A stretch of 64,000 bases of DNA from Streptomyces spongiicola (GTDB lineage Bacteria; Actinomycetota; Actinomycetes; Streptomycetales; Streptomycetaceae). The DNA is taken from assembly GCF_003122365.1 (NCBI RefSeq), contig NZ_CP029254.1, forward strand, positions 2,738,501 through 2,802,500. The letters are read 5' to 3'. Under the pieces are notes generated by a model that was not told the DNA's origin, did not search any database, and was given only the letters and a program-made list of their open reading frames with translations. Made by a program: the position numbers and the translations under genes. Shown in pieces: positions 25,398 through 33,923 of this stretch (its first letter is position 1; every line of letters begins with the position of its first letter).

Positions 25398-27440
25398 GGT
25401 AGTTGAAGGCGGTGCCCTTACGGGTCCGTTTCCTTCGTCCCCTTTCAATCCGTGCGTGCGGTATCCCTCACACGGCTTACCGATGATCTTCTTGACAGGG
25501 TTACGCAGTCTTCGGATAGCGGATGGTACCGCGCAGCCGATACAGGCCGTGTCCGTTGAACCACTCTTCAGTCCATTCCTGCCACTGTCCGCCGCGTAGG
25601 TTGCGTCCACGTTTCTTGACCATCAGCCTGTGAAGTCGCCATACGACATAGAGGTCAGCAGCCCTGAACTTGCTGGCGGCGTTCCCGGTTCGGAAGTAGT
25701 TGCCCCAGCCGCGCAGGATCAGATTCAAATCCGCGATCACGTCGCGGACATCCCAATCCCGACCGACGGCGGTCGGTCCGTTCCCGGACCTTGTCCCGGA
25801 GTCTCTTCATCGCCGCCTTCGACGGCCAGCGGTGCAGATAGAAACGGACGGTGCCGTACTTCTCCCACGACTTGCCTGAAAGCGTGCTCTAAAGTGGCAG
25901 CCGAGGAAGTCGAGTCCTTCCCGGCCCTCTCTGAGGTCAACAATCCTGGTCTTGTCCGGGTGCAGTCGCAGCCCCAGCGGGCCGAGGATCTCCCCGACCG
26001 CGTCCAGTGCCATCCCGGCCTGGCGCTCCGTCCGGCACAGGACGACTCCGTCGTCCGCGTACCGCACCAGCTCGCCCACCCCGCGCCGCGTCAGCTCGGA
26101 GTCCAGGACGTGCAGGTAGATGTTGGCCAGCAAAGGCGAGATCACCCCGCCTTGAGGTGTCCCGGCGACCGTCCGCCGGACCTCACCGTCCACCATCACA
26201 CCCGCCTGCACCCACAAACGGACCAGCTTGAGGACCCTGCGATCCGACACCCGACGCCCCACCTCGACGAGCAGCCGATCGTGATCGATCTCGTCGAAGA
26301 AGCTCCGGATATCGAACTCCACAACAAAGTGATTGATGAAGCCGACACGAAGCCGCTCCATCGCCTGCGTCGCCGACCGCTTCGGCCGGAACCCGAACGA
26401 GCACGGGGCAAAATCCGCCTCGAACACCGGCTCCAACACGATCTTCGCCGCCTGCTGGACCACCCTATCGCGCACCGCAGGAATTCCCAGCGCCCTCACA
26501 CCACCTTGCGGCTCCGGAACATCCACGCGCCTGGCCGGCGCGGGATGATATGTGCCTGCACGCAGAGAAGCATGAAGCTCACCCGAAAGTCGGCCAACTC
26601 CGTATTCCTTCTCCACGAATGCCAAGGTGACCCGATCCACCCCGGCACTTCTACCATTGACCCGGACCCGATCCCATCCCTCCCATAGCACATCACCCCT
26701 GTGGATACGGTCATACAGGGCATGGAACCGCCGCTCCGGCGACTGCTTGGCCGCAGTCCATAGTCCGCGTTGCAGTTTTCGCACTTTCGCCACGGACGCA
26801 CGCCCGTCGACTACGGCGGAAGACGCCCCGCCGGGGTGGTTGGACCGGGCGGTCCCGGTCACGCCCTCGCGCTTACCTCCACTACCGACGTGATCAAAGT
26901 GGGGGTCCTTCCCTCCCAGCGCGTTATGTTGCACGCCGATCCGCGGTACTACGGCCCTCTCGGACTCCCGCTGCCCTCCGGACGACTTCACCGTCGGCTT
27001 ATACGTCCGGTCTCTTGCCCGATGCCAGGCGTGGTCAGACGGGTCTCTCCTGTTCCGGCCCAGACTGTGCACACGTGCCGCCCTCCATACCCCGGGAGAA
27101 CCCCGAGGGCTGACCCCGGAACAGGGCCCTCGGGACGTGGCCTTCGCCATGCCATGACGGGCTCGGCTTCTCCGCTGTAGTTGTGAAGAGGCTGCAAGGT
27201 TCGCTTCACCCTACGGCCCGCGTGCTTGCCCCCCCAAAGGGGCTCTTGACATCCCGCTCAGCCCGCCGGATCTCTCCGACGAACCGGGACCTGCTACAGG
27301 GCACTCCGGTGCCTACCCGGACGGGACTTCCACCCGCGAGCCTGGACCAGCTTTCCGGACGCAACATGGATACAGCGTAGGCCTTCATCCCGTGTGCTGA
27401 CCGAGGCCACGTGAGGCCACCGCGACGCGGCAACACGGGC
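25398..27440 (-). mobile_element. group II intron with decayed reverse transcriptase (ends approximate)
   Basis: On the minus strand, the conserved catalytic domain V is at about 25446-25478 (AAGCCGTGTGAGGG at 5' and CGCACGCACGG at 3'). A short domain VI and the 3' end follow near 25400 (CAACTAC). The long structured 5' region, with no open frame, spans about 26900-27440. The hairpin GCGGCAA/TTGCCGC at 27423-27443 marks the 5' neighbourhood. Exact ends were not determined. The intron lies between a small immunity-like gene and an IS5-like wreck. Confidence 0.7.
25501..26793 (-). pseudogene. ltrA: group II intron reverse transcriptase/maturase, frameshifted
   Basis: The N-terminal and RT part reads in one frame, from about the GTG at 26793 (VAKVRKLQRGLWTAAKQSPE) through RVDVPEPQGGVRALGIPAVR, PQGGVISPLLANIYLHVLD and the catalytic ELVRYADDGVVL, to LDFLGCHFRAR. 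A second frame is needed for KYGTVRFYLHRWPSKAAMKR. A third, opening at 25740, is needed for the maturase domain X (VIADLNLILRGWGNYFRTGN). At least two indels, near 25870 and 25755, therefore break the gene. The YADD residues are intact. There is no C-terminal HNH endonuclease domain. Confidence 0.85.
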
Positions 27441-27639
27441 TTGCCGCATCTGGTGGTCATTCGCCAGACTTCACAGCCGACGCCGCACGGAGGGTCGGTA
27501 GGCGTTCGTCACACCGCTGTCGCCACGCCGCGCACTGAGCTGCCGCCAACTTGAAGTCGCAGGTCAAAGGGCTGGTGTGGCCGGTTCTCGGGGTGCTCGT
27601 GCTGATCGTGGGCGGGAGTCTGCGGAGAAGAATATCCGT

Positions 27640-28180
27640 CAGCGGTTGATTTCGAGGTTCGCCAGGACGAGCAGCGCGCAGGAGTCGGGTGGCTCGGGCC
27701 GGGTCGATGCGGAGTTTGGTGAGGGTCCGCCAGTTCTTGAGGTGGTCGAAGCCGTGCTCGACCGGTGCGCCTCCGACGGCGAGGACGCGGTTGGCTTCCT
27801 TCTGGCCCGGGATGAGCTTGTGGGTTCGGGTGGCGGTGTAGCCGGTGACGATCACGGGGTCGAGGATGTCGTTCTCTAGGCCGCGGCAGCCGAGGTCGGG
27901 CAGCGCTCCGAGGCCGGATGCACGCAGGTGGGCCGGGATGTGGTCGTGGCGGGCGGCGGTGTTGTCGTGGATGCGGCCGGGCCGGGCGGCAGATATCCAG
28001 ATCAGGCGGCTCTTTCGTCGGTCAGGGCGAGGAAGTGCAGGCCAGGCTGCGGTGCTTACCGGAGTAGTTCCGCCGGCCGGCCTTTCCGGTGCGGCGCCGG
28101 GTGCGGATGAGAGTGCCGTCGATCAGGACCACCTCCCCGCCCTGCTTGGCGGCCTTCTTCGCGTCGCTGGTGGTGCCGGG
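27640..28180 (-). pseudogene. IS5-family-like DDE transposase remnant
   Basis: Pieces in different frames on the minus strand add up to a DDE_Tnp_4-like transposase: VVLIDGTLIRTRRRTGKAGR, RNYSGKHRSL, then GYTATRTHKLIPGQKEANRV, VEHGFDHLKNWRTLTKLRID and an end at ANLEINR. At least two frameshifts are needed, and the N-terminal third is missing. The frame that continues to 27457 after the wreck is not meaningful. Confidence 0.75.
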
Positions 28181-28184
28181 AGGC

Positions 28185-28790
28185 CGGCCGCCCGCGCCGG
28201 TCCTTCACCGAGCAGATCCCGCAGTTACCGGCCGGTGCACGGATCACCACGCGGCTGCGTGGTGCTGCCGGGCGGCGAATACGCGGCCCGGCCTCCACCG
28301 TCATCCACGCCGCCCGGGATCTTCGTCTGTCCTGGCCGACCGTGATGGACGCCTTCCGCGCCGTCCCACACGAGGCCACCGGGGCTTCGCTGCCCGAGGT
28401 GAAGGTGCAGGACATCGACGAGACCCGGCGAGAGCGGCCGCGCTTGGAACAGAACCCCGCCACGGGCAAGTGAATGCTGACGCACCATCGATGGCATACG
28501 GGGTTCGTCGACGCGCTCGGCACCGGCGGCCTGCTCGGCCAGGTCGAGAGCCGCACCATTGCCGATGTGCTCGCCTGGCTCGCCGCCACCCCGCTGAACC
28601 TGGAGAAAGAGAACTGAGTACATGGCCATCGACATCTCGGCCACCAATCGCTCCGCCGTCCGCACCGGTCTCCCGCACACCGCCGTCGTGGTCGACCACT
28701 TCCATGTCGTCCAGTTCGCCAACAAGATGCTGTCCACGGTCCGGCGCCGCACCACCGCCGCTAAGCGCAGCCGACGCGGACGCGCCGGCT
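28185..28790 (+). pseudogene. ISL3-family transposase remnant
   Basis: Several stop codons and frame changes break an ISL3-type transposase. Recognisable pieces are FTEQIPQLPAGARITTRLRG, LSWPTVMDAFRAV, GHRWHTGFVDALGTGGLLGQ-like sequence, VLAWLAATPLNLEKEN, and DISATNRSAVRTGLPHTAVV with VVDHFHVVQFANKMLSTVRR. The second half of the protein is absent. It ends at the repeated hairpin unit at 28800. Confidence 0.75.
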
Positions 28791-28799
28791 CCCGATCGG

Positions 28800-28860
28800 A
28801 CAAGCCCCGGAAACGCCGAGATCCCGTCCGATCAATCAGATCGGACGGGATCTCGTGAAC
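28800..28860. repeat. 61-bp hairpin repeat, copy 1
   Basis: The unit starts ACAAGCCCCGGAAACGCC and contains a perfect 16-bp stem (28818-28833 with 28839-28854) around a 5-nt loop. It is nearly identical to 31771-31831 next to tRNA-Ala; only loop bases differ. The two copies bracket about 2.9 kb holding two immunity-like genes and an IS5 element. Confidence 0.85.
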
Positions 28861-29010
28861 TCTTCCTGAGCCAACTCAAGAACAGTCGTGTTGTTGTGGG
28901 GTGTTCACGAGTGCGTCTGACCAGCCGGGCAACCACGCCCTACAAGATCCCTTCCCGGCGACGGCGTGATCGTTTCCCGGCGCATCCCCAGAACGGGTAC
29001 GGTCCACCGC

Positions 29011-29772
29011 ATGGTGGGCGACTTCGATGCAGCTGAGGCCATGCACGACCGCATATCGGACCGGTCGGAGGCATGGGACTTCATCCGGGCCTTCGCGGCT
29101 GGGTGGTACTCGCCCCTGACCGATGGCGACGGCGTCGGCCAGGAAGAGCTCAAGCAGATCGAAGGCCGGCTGGGTCTGTCCGTCCCTACCGCTCTGCGTG
29201 AGGCATACCTGCTCTTCGGTCAGCGTCCGGAGTTGTTCGAGCACCAGGATCCGATGCTGCCTCCCTCGGGCCTTTTCGTTCACGAGGACCTCGGGGGTGT
29301 GCTGTGCTTCCGAAGCGAGAACCAGGGATGCGCCTTCTGGGGCGTGCGCCTGTGCGATCTGGGAGAGGCTGACCCGCCTGTCGTTGTCCAGTCGCGTGAG
29401 GGATGGCGGCCGTTCATGGACAAGGTCTCGCTGGCGTGCGTAGAGCTGGTCCTCTCCGAGAGCCTGCTCAGCGACGGACCTCTCTACAACGCCTGTGAGT
29501 TGCCAGCCGAGGTCGTGAGCCAGATTCCGCAACTCTTCCAGCGGATTCCCCTCCCGGACTATCCGATGTGGACGGGTGATGACGAGTCCCCGGTCCGCTG
29601 GTTCTCTGCTCCTGGACTTCTTCTGCGGCAGGACGGGCTGGCGGCCGACAGCTGGCTACACGTCCGGGGGAAGACCCTGGCCCACCTCTCGGCAGCCTGC
29701 GTCGCCGTCCCAGGACGGTGGGCCCAGTGGCAGGGGACTGAACCGAGCACGGTCGACGAGCTGCCCTTTTAG
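29011..29772 (+). CDS. SMI1/KNR4 (SUKH) family protein, likely immunity protein
   Basis: This is a 253-residue cytosolic protein. The SUKH pattern appears in QEELKQIEGRLGLSVPTALR, the following EAYLLFGQR, then a Gly-rich turn GGVLCFRSENQGCAFWGVRL. SUKH proteins are widespread immunity proteins against polymorphic nuclease toxins. The ATG at 29011 is chosen because the SUKH domain starts soon after it; an upstream ATG at 28966 adds a basic stretch lacking any motif. No toxin gene is adjacent, so it is an orphan within a cluster of toxin/immunity debris. Confidence 0.78.
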   Translation: MVGDFDAAEAMHDRISDRSEAWDFIRAFAAGWYSPLTDGDGVGQEELKQIEGRLGLSVPTALREAYLLFGQRPELFEHQDPMLPPSGLFVHEDLGGVLCFRSENQGCAFWGVRLCDLGEADPPVVVQSREGWRPFMDKVSLACVELVLSESLLSDGPLYNACELPAEVVSQIPQLFQRIPLPDYPMWTGDDESPVRWFSAPGLLLRQDGLAADSWLHVRGKTLAHLSAACVAVPGRWAQWQGTEPSTVDELPF

Positions 29773-29934
29773 GTCCGCCTGCGAACTCGGCCAAGGTACG
29801 CATGCATGAGTCGGCAGGACTCCTGGGCCGGAGTCGAGCCCTCGCCGCAGCCGGAGATCGCCTTGGATGCGTGGTCACGCAGGGACGCCCTCACCGGTGG
29901 GTGGGTGGGGCCAGGCGGTGTGGATGATGGTGCG

Positions 29935-30234
29935 GTGACGAGCATCAGCGACGACCATGTGAAGGTCCACTTCCGCCTGGAGGTAGACGAGGACGGGTGG
30001 CCGCCGGCGAGCGTGGAGAGTCTGTGGGCGGTGGATCTCGGCGACGGAACCGTGCGGTTGGACAACACTCCCTGGTTCGTACGCGGAGTTGCCAGCGACG
30101 ACGTCATCCGGGTGGCGGTCGACGATGAAGGCGTCCACTGGGCCGGAGAGACAGTGCTGGCTTCGGAGAACTGCACCATCCGGCTGATCGTCATGAGAGT
30201 GCGGAACGTGAGTAGTTGTCCGTTTCGCGGTTGA
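29935..30234 (+). CDS. DUF4265-like protein, C-terminus cut by an IS5 element
   Basis: The frame encodes HVKVHFRLEVDEDGWPPASV, ESLWAVDLGDGTVRLDNTPW, then a sandwich-like stretch ending CTIRLIVMR, fitting the DUF4265 pattern. The IS5 left end at 30196 replaces the natural C-terminus with about nine foreign residues before a stop at 30234. The GTG at 29935 is my choice of start; an ATG at 29806 in the same frame adds 43 residues without motif. DUF4265 genes often sit among toxin/immunity genes, so this may be another orphan immunity gene (inference). Confidence 0.6.
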   Translation: MTSISDDHVKVHFRLEVDEDGWPPASVESLWAVDLGDGTVRLDNTPWFVRGVASDDVIRVAVDDEGVHWAGETVLASENCTIRLIVMRVRNVSSCPFRG

Positions 30235-30274
30235 GCTTGGGTGAGGGCTGCTGGTCATCGGGGTGCGGTGTGGT

Positions 30275-30697
30275 TCAGGTGCCGGGCTGGGTGAACAGGC
30301 CGGGTTCCGGTTCGGTGAGGATGCCCCTGGCGACCAGGCGCTTCAGCTTGGAGCGGATGCCCTCGGTGTTCTTCGGGACGATCGGCAGGTCGAGCGCCTG
30401 GCACAGGTCGCGGGCCCGCATCGGCTGCCCGGTGGCGGTGAACGCGGCGAGAATCTGCTGGTAGGCGGGGTGGTCCGGCGTCTCGGGGCGGTCCGGCTCT
30501 TCGGCGGGTGCGGGGGCGGGCAGAGCCAGGAGCGTCTTGCGGGTGATGCGCAGGTTCTCGCACTCCGCGTCGAACTCGCCGAGCTGCGCGGTGAGTTCCT
30601 TGATGCGGACGCGGAGTTGCGCCGCCTGGTCGGCCAGTTCGCGCTCACGTGTCTCCACGTATTCCAGCACCGCTGTGATCTGCGGGTTCTCGCTCAT
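30275..30697 (-). CDS. IS5 accessory protein: coiled coil plus winged-helix-like domain
   Basis: This 140-residue protein starts at an ATG that overlaps the transposase stop (ATGA), so it is translationally coupled to it. It has an N-terminal coiled coil (ETRERELADQAAQLRVRIKE), a Pro/Glu linker, and a C-terminal domain RARDLCQALDLPIVPKNTEG with IRSKLKRLVARGIL and GLFTQ. The C-terminal domain is clearly related to the accessory protein of the ISKra4 element at 20092. The function is unknown; a DNA-binding regulator is plausible. Confidence 0.72.
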   Translation of the reverse strand: MSENPQITAVLEYVETRERELADQAAQLRVRIKELTAQLGEFDAECENLRITRKTLLALPAPAPAEEPDRPETPDHPAYQQILAAFTATGQPMRARDLCQALDLPIVPKNTEGIRSKLKRLVARGILTEPEPGLFTQPGT

Positions 30698-31524
30698 GCG
30701 GTCCTCCAGGAGGGGAGGGTGGCATCGGTGAGGCGGCGGGCCATGACGGAGGTCATCGCCCAGAAGACGCGGGAGCGGGAGGAGGCAGGGCGGTGTTCGT
30801 AGTCGCGTACGAGTCGGCGGTAGAACATCAGGATCCCGTTCGTCTGCTCCACGATCCACCGCTTGGCCTGCGGAACGAAGCCCTGGTCGGCCGGGTTGCG
30901 CTCGACGATCTCGACGTCGATGCCCACGTTCTTGCCGTGGTCGACCACCTTCTTCTTGAAGCCCTGGTCGACCAGGGCCTTCTTCACGGTGTCGCACTGC
31001 CCGGCGACACCGTCCAGCAGGGCGATGCCGGCGGTGTTCTCGTGCGCGGAGGCGGGCAGGACGACGCAGTCCACGACGAGGCCCAATACGTCGACGGCCA
31101 GGCATCTCTTCCTGCCCGGCACCCTTTTCGCGGCATCCTTGCCGGTCGTCGTGGCGGGGACGCCGACGGCGGCGTGGATGCTCTGCGTGTCCAGGACCAC
31201 CAGGCTCGGGTCGGCTAATCGCTTCCGCTTCTCCCGCAGCTGCCAGCGCAGCAGGTCGTGAATGTCCTGGTCGGTGCCCTCGTCGCGCCAGAGGTAGAAG
31301 TAGTACTTCACCGCTCCGGGCGGGGGCATGTCATGGGGCAGGAACTCCCACTGACAGCCGGTGCGGTTCTGGTACAGGATCGCGTTCACGATCTCCCGCA
31401 TCGCGTACTTCCCCTGATGGCCGCTGACCGACGGATGCCGGGCCTTCCATGCCGTGATCACGGGTTCGACGAGCTGCCACTGCTCGTCGGTGAGATCACT
31501 CGGGTACGGCTTGCGCATGCTCAT
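30694..31524 (-). CDS. IS5-family transposase
   Basis: This DDE transposase of about 276 residues has an N-terminal YPSDLTDEQWQLVEPVITAW and catalytic Asp residues in SLVVLDTQSIHA and KKALVDQGFKKK. The Glu signature is RWIVEQTNGILMFYRRLVRD. The length is normal. The start MSMRKPYPSD at 31524 is preferred over a TTG at 31536. Confidence 0.9.
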   Translation of the reverse strand: MSMRKPYPSDLTDEQWQLVEPVITAWKARHPSVSGHQGKYAMREIVNAILYQNRTGCQWEFLPHDMPPPGAVKYYFYLWRDEGTDQDIHDLLRWQLREKRKRLADPSLVVLDTQSIHAAVGVPATTTGKDAAKRVPGRKRCLAVDVLGLVVDCVVLPASAHENTAGIALLDGVAGQCDTVKKALVDQGFKKKVVDHGKNVGIDVEIVERNPADQGFVPQAKRWIVEQTNGILMFYRRLVRDYEHRPASSRSRVFWAMTSVMARRLTDATLPSWRTA

Positions 31525-31770
31525 GCCATAACCCAAGCGAACCCCGAACGTCTGACCGGCAGCGATGCCCCAACGTCACACCATCGAGCGATGACAAGAC
31601 CGGCGGAACGCCACATTCCGCACTCTGAGACCTCAGCACCACAAGCAGGGATCACGCACGCCCGTCGACAGTCCCAGAACGCCCCACGCACCCGGACCAC
31701 CCCGAAACTTCAGGCCGACGACCGCCAGGCAACCGCTCCCGGCACCGAACCCGTTCGGACAACACCTCGA

Positions 31771-31831
31771 ACAAGCCCCGGAAACGCCGAGATCCCGTCC
31801 GATCGAAGTGATCGGACGGGATCTCGTGAAC
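31771..31831. repeat. 61-bp hairpin repeat, copy 2, beside tRNA-Ala
   Basis: This copy has the same unit as at 28800-28860, with a perfect 16-bp stem at 31789-31804 and 31810-31825. It starts about 35 bp beyond the tRNA-Ala 3' end and is oriented so that it could serve as the tRNA terminator. Its duplication upstream suggests it was copied or moved with a mobile segment. Confidence 0.85.
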
Positions 31832-31864
31832 CGCGTACGAGCTAACTCGTGAACGGCCCTGTTG

Positions 31865-31938
31865 TGGACCTGAGGGGATTTGAACCCCTGACCCCCTCGA
31901 TGCGAACGAGGTGCGCTACCGGACTGCGCCACAGGCCC
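31865..31938 (-). tRNA. tRNA-Ala (anticodon CGC)
   Basis: The complement folds as a cloverleaf. The acceptor stem is GGGCCTG/CAGGTCC, including the G3-U70 pair that marks alanine. The anticodon stem is CCTCG/CGAGG around a TTCGCAT loop (anticodon CGC, codon GCG). The T arm is AGGGG-TTCAAAT-CCCCT. CCA is not encoded. The mobile-element-rich region lies on its 3' side, the usual side for tRNA-targeted islands. Confidence 0.93.
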
Positions 31939-32084
31939 TTGCAACGGGTGAAACCTTAGCACCCCGATCGGGGTGCTTGGAAATCCGTTCCCCGCTGGTC
32001 GGGCCGGGTGGGGTTCCGAAGGTCAGGACGCCCGCCCGGCCCGGTGGTCTCACTCGTTGCCCATTGCTCGTTGCCCATTGCTCG

Positions 32085-33158
32085 TTACTCGTTCGCGGCG
32101 CGGGGCCGGTCCTCGTCCGCGTACTGGTCGAAGAGCGGCGTGCGGCCGTGTTCGCGGGTGCGGCGCGGAGGGGTGGTCCGCTGGCGCGGAGGCTGCGGGG
32201 CGGCGGGCGCGGCCGGGTCGGCCGTGGAGGAGCGGGCCGAACTCCAGGTCTCCGGGTCGGTGACGTCGATGCCGCTGGCGGCGCGCGGGGCGACCGGCGC
32301 GGTGACGTACGTGGGGAGCGGCACCGGGACCGGGTCCCAGCTGTCGCCGCGCCCGGGGCCCGGGTCGCGCTGCTGGTCCACCCACTCCGCGTGGTCGGTC
32401 TGCTCGACCAGGGCACGGCGGCCGGCCTCCTGCGGCGAGACCGCGGGGGCCGGCTCGGGCTCGGGTCGTGCCGGGGCCGTGTCTTCCTGGTCGTGGGCGA
32501 CGGCCGGCCGGCGGCGTGAGCGGGTCTCCCGCAGCCGCTGCGCGGCCGCCTCGGCGTGGCGCCGGTCCATCACGTACACGAAACGGCGCCGCTCCTGGGT
32601 TCGCAGATAGGCGATGTAGGCGCTGAGGAGGACCGCGGGGATGGCCGGCACCCACAGCAGGCCGAGTCCGCCGACGGCCGCGACGATCGCGCCCAGGGTG
32701 AAGGCCAGGAAGAGGAGCACGGTGGTGCGCCGGCGGCGGGCGAGCACCTTGGAGCGCCGGGCGCGCTCCGATGCCGCGGCGCCGTTCGGCCGGGGTGCGC
32801 GCTCCTTGCGGGCCCGGGCGGGGGCGGGCGGCATGACCACCCGCGCCTCGGTCCTGGCCGGGGGCGCGGCGAACTCCCGGACGTCGACGGAACCCGGCCG
32901 GTCCGTCTCGGATGCCGGGTCGGCTCCGGTGCCGGTGCCGGTGTCGGTTGCGGGGTCGTCCTCGTCGGGGCGTTCGCGCAGCTCCCTGGCGTACCGGCGC
33001 TCCATTGCCGCCCGTCCGGACAGCAGCCGGATGGCGGTGCTGAAGCGTTCGGTCGGACGGGCTTCGTTGAGCTCGTCCTGCCTGCGGAGCCACATCGGCA
33101 CCAGGTAGGCGGCCCAGGCCCCGACGATGACTGCGTAAATGAGGCCGCTGCTGCTCAC
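32085..33158 (-). CDS. sepX: divisome-associated membrane protein SepX (GlpR-like)
   Basis: This is a 357-residue membrane protein. One helix is at residues 5-23 (GLIYAVIVGAWAAYLVPMWL), followed by a conserved cytoplasmic motif with RRQDELNEARPTERFSTAIR and RAAMERRYAR. A long disordered stretch, two close helices at 145-166 and 168-185, and a Pro/Arg-rich cytoplasmic tail complete it. This matches actinobacterial SepX/GlpR, which binds the gephyrin-like protein Glp and supports Z-ring function and polar growth. It closes the minus-strand cluster that contains glp. A relatively AT-rich gap of about 140 bp (33159-33300) could carry its own promoter. Confidence 0.82.
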   Translation of the reverse strand: MSSSGLIYAVIVGAWAAYLVPMWLRRQDELNEARPTERFSTAIRLLSGRAAMERRYARELRERPDEDDPATDTGTGTGADPASETDRPGSVDVREFAAPPARTEARVVMPPAPARARKERAPRPNGAAASERARRSKVLARRRRTTVLLFLAFTLGAIVAAVGGLGLLWVPAIPAVLLSAYIAYLRTQERRRFVYVMDRRHAEAAAQRLRETRSRRRPAVAHDQEDTAPARPEPEPAPAVSPQEAGRRALVEQTDHAEWVDQQRDPGPGRGDSWDPVPVPLPTYVTAPVAPRAASGIDVTDPETWSSARSSTADPAAPAAPQPPRQRTTPPRRTREHGRTPLFDQYADEDRPRAANE

Positions 33159-33300
33159 GCATCACACCGTAGAGGGATTCGCGCGGGGGCATCGGCCAAT
33201 CGGCCCGGTGTGTCGCACGATCTGGCTGATCCCACTGACTTTTTTTGTGATTCTTCAGATCACCGGGCGATCGAGCGGGAACGGAATTCGAACGAATATC

Positions 33301-33906
33301 TTATTTCTCATGTCGAGCGGATCGCGCGTGATGCCAGCGGCGCAGGAGTCCTCCGGGGACCTCCTCCGCCGTGAGCGCGAACACCAGATGGTCCCGCCAG
33401 GCTCCGTCGATGTGGAGATAGCGCGGGCGGAGCCCCTCCTCTCGGAATCCGAGTTTCTCCACGACCCTGCGGCTCGGCCCGTTCTCGGGACGGATGCAGA
33501 CCTCGACACGGTGCAGGCCGACGCTGTGGAAGCAGTGGTCGACGGCCAGCGCCACGGCCGTGGGCATCACCCCGCGGCCGGCGACCTCGCGGTCGACCCA
33601 GTAGCCGACGTGTCCGGAGCACATCGAGCCCCAGGTGATACCGGCGACGGTGAGCTGGCCGACGAGGCTGCCCCGGTACTCGACAACGAACGGCAGCATC
33701 CGCCCTGCGTTGGCCTCGGCCCGCAGATGGCGCACCATCTGGCGGTACGTGGGGCGCTGGGCGACCGGGCCGCCCGGGGCCGGCGGCGGGATAGTCGCCT
33801 CCCAGGGGCGCAGCCAGTCCCTGTTGCGCCGGTTCACCTCCCGCCACGCCCGCTGGTCGCGCAGCTTTATCGGGCGGAGGGTGACATCTCCGTCCGCCAG
33901 GACCAC
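33301..33906 (-). CDS. GNAT acetyltransferase (RimJ-like)
   Basis: This protein of about 201 residues has RimJ/RimL features: VTLRPIKLRDQRAWREVNRR, WLRPWEAT, GSMCSGHVGYWVDREVAGRG with the R-G-V acetyl-CoA loop, and HRVEVCIRPENGPSRRVVEK followed by LGF. Relatives acetylate protein N-termini, especially ribosomal proteins, but the substrate here is unproven. It starts with GTG 18 bp after the mog stop, so it probably belongs to the same transcript. Confidence 0.85.
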   Translation of the reverse strand: MVLADGDVTLRPIKLRDQRAWREVNRRNRDWLRPWEATIPPPAPGGPVAQRPTYRQMVRHLRAEANAGRMLPFVVEYRGSLVGQLTVAGITWGSMCSGHVGYWVDREVAGRGVMPTAVALAVDHCFHSVGLHRVEVCIRPENGPSRRVVEKLGFREEGLRPRYLHIDGAWRDHLVFALTAEEVPGGLLRRWHHARSARHEK

Positions 33907-33923
33907 GGGCCAGGAGTGGGTGT

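Larger units (their letters stand above)
30196..31626 (-). mobile_element. IS5-family insertion sequence with accessory gene
   Basis: The inverted repeats AGAGTGCGGAACGTG (30196-30210) and the complement of AGAGTGCGGAATGTG (31612-31626) bound a 1431-bp element. It carries a transposase and an overlapping accessory gene on the minus strand. I could not identify a target duplication. The element interrupts the DUF4265-like gene, whose lost end is not visible on the far side. Confidence 0.78.

Noticed and set aside
30694..31524. Programmed -1 frameshift joining the IS5 transposase and accessory gene
   Set aside because: The two frames meet by a simple ATGA stop-start overlap and both are complete, so coupling explains the arrangement.
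28800..31938. attL/attR pair of an element integrated in tRNA-Ala
   Set aside because: The repeated unit does not include the tRNA 3' end and no integrase lies between the copies, so classical tRNA integration is not supported; kept only as an unexplained repeat.
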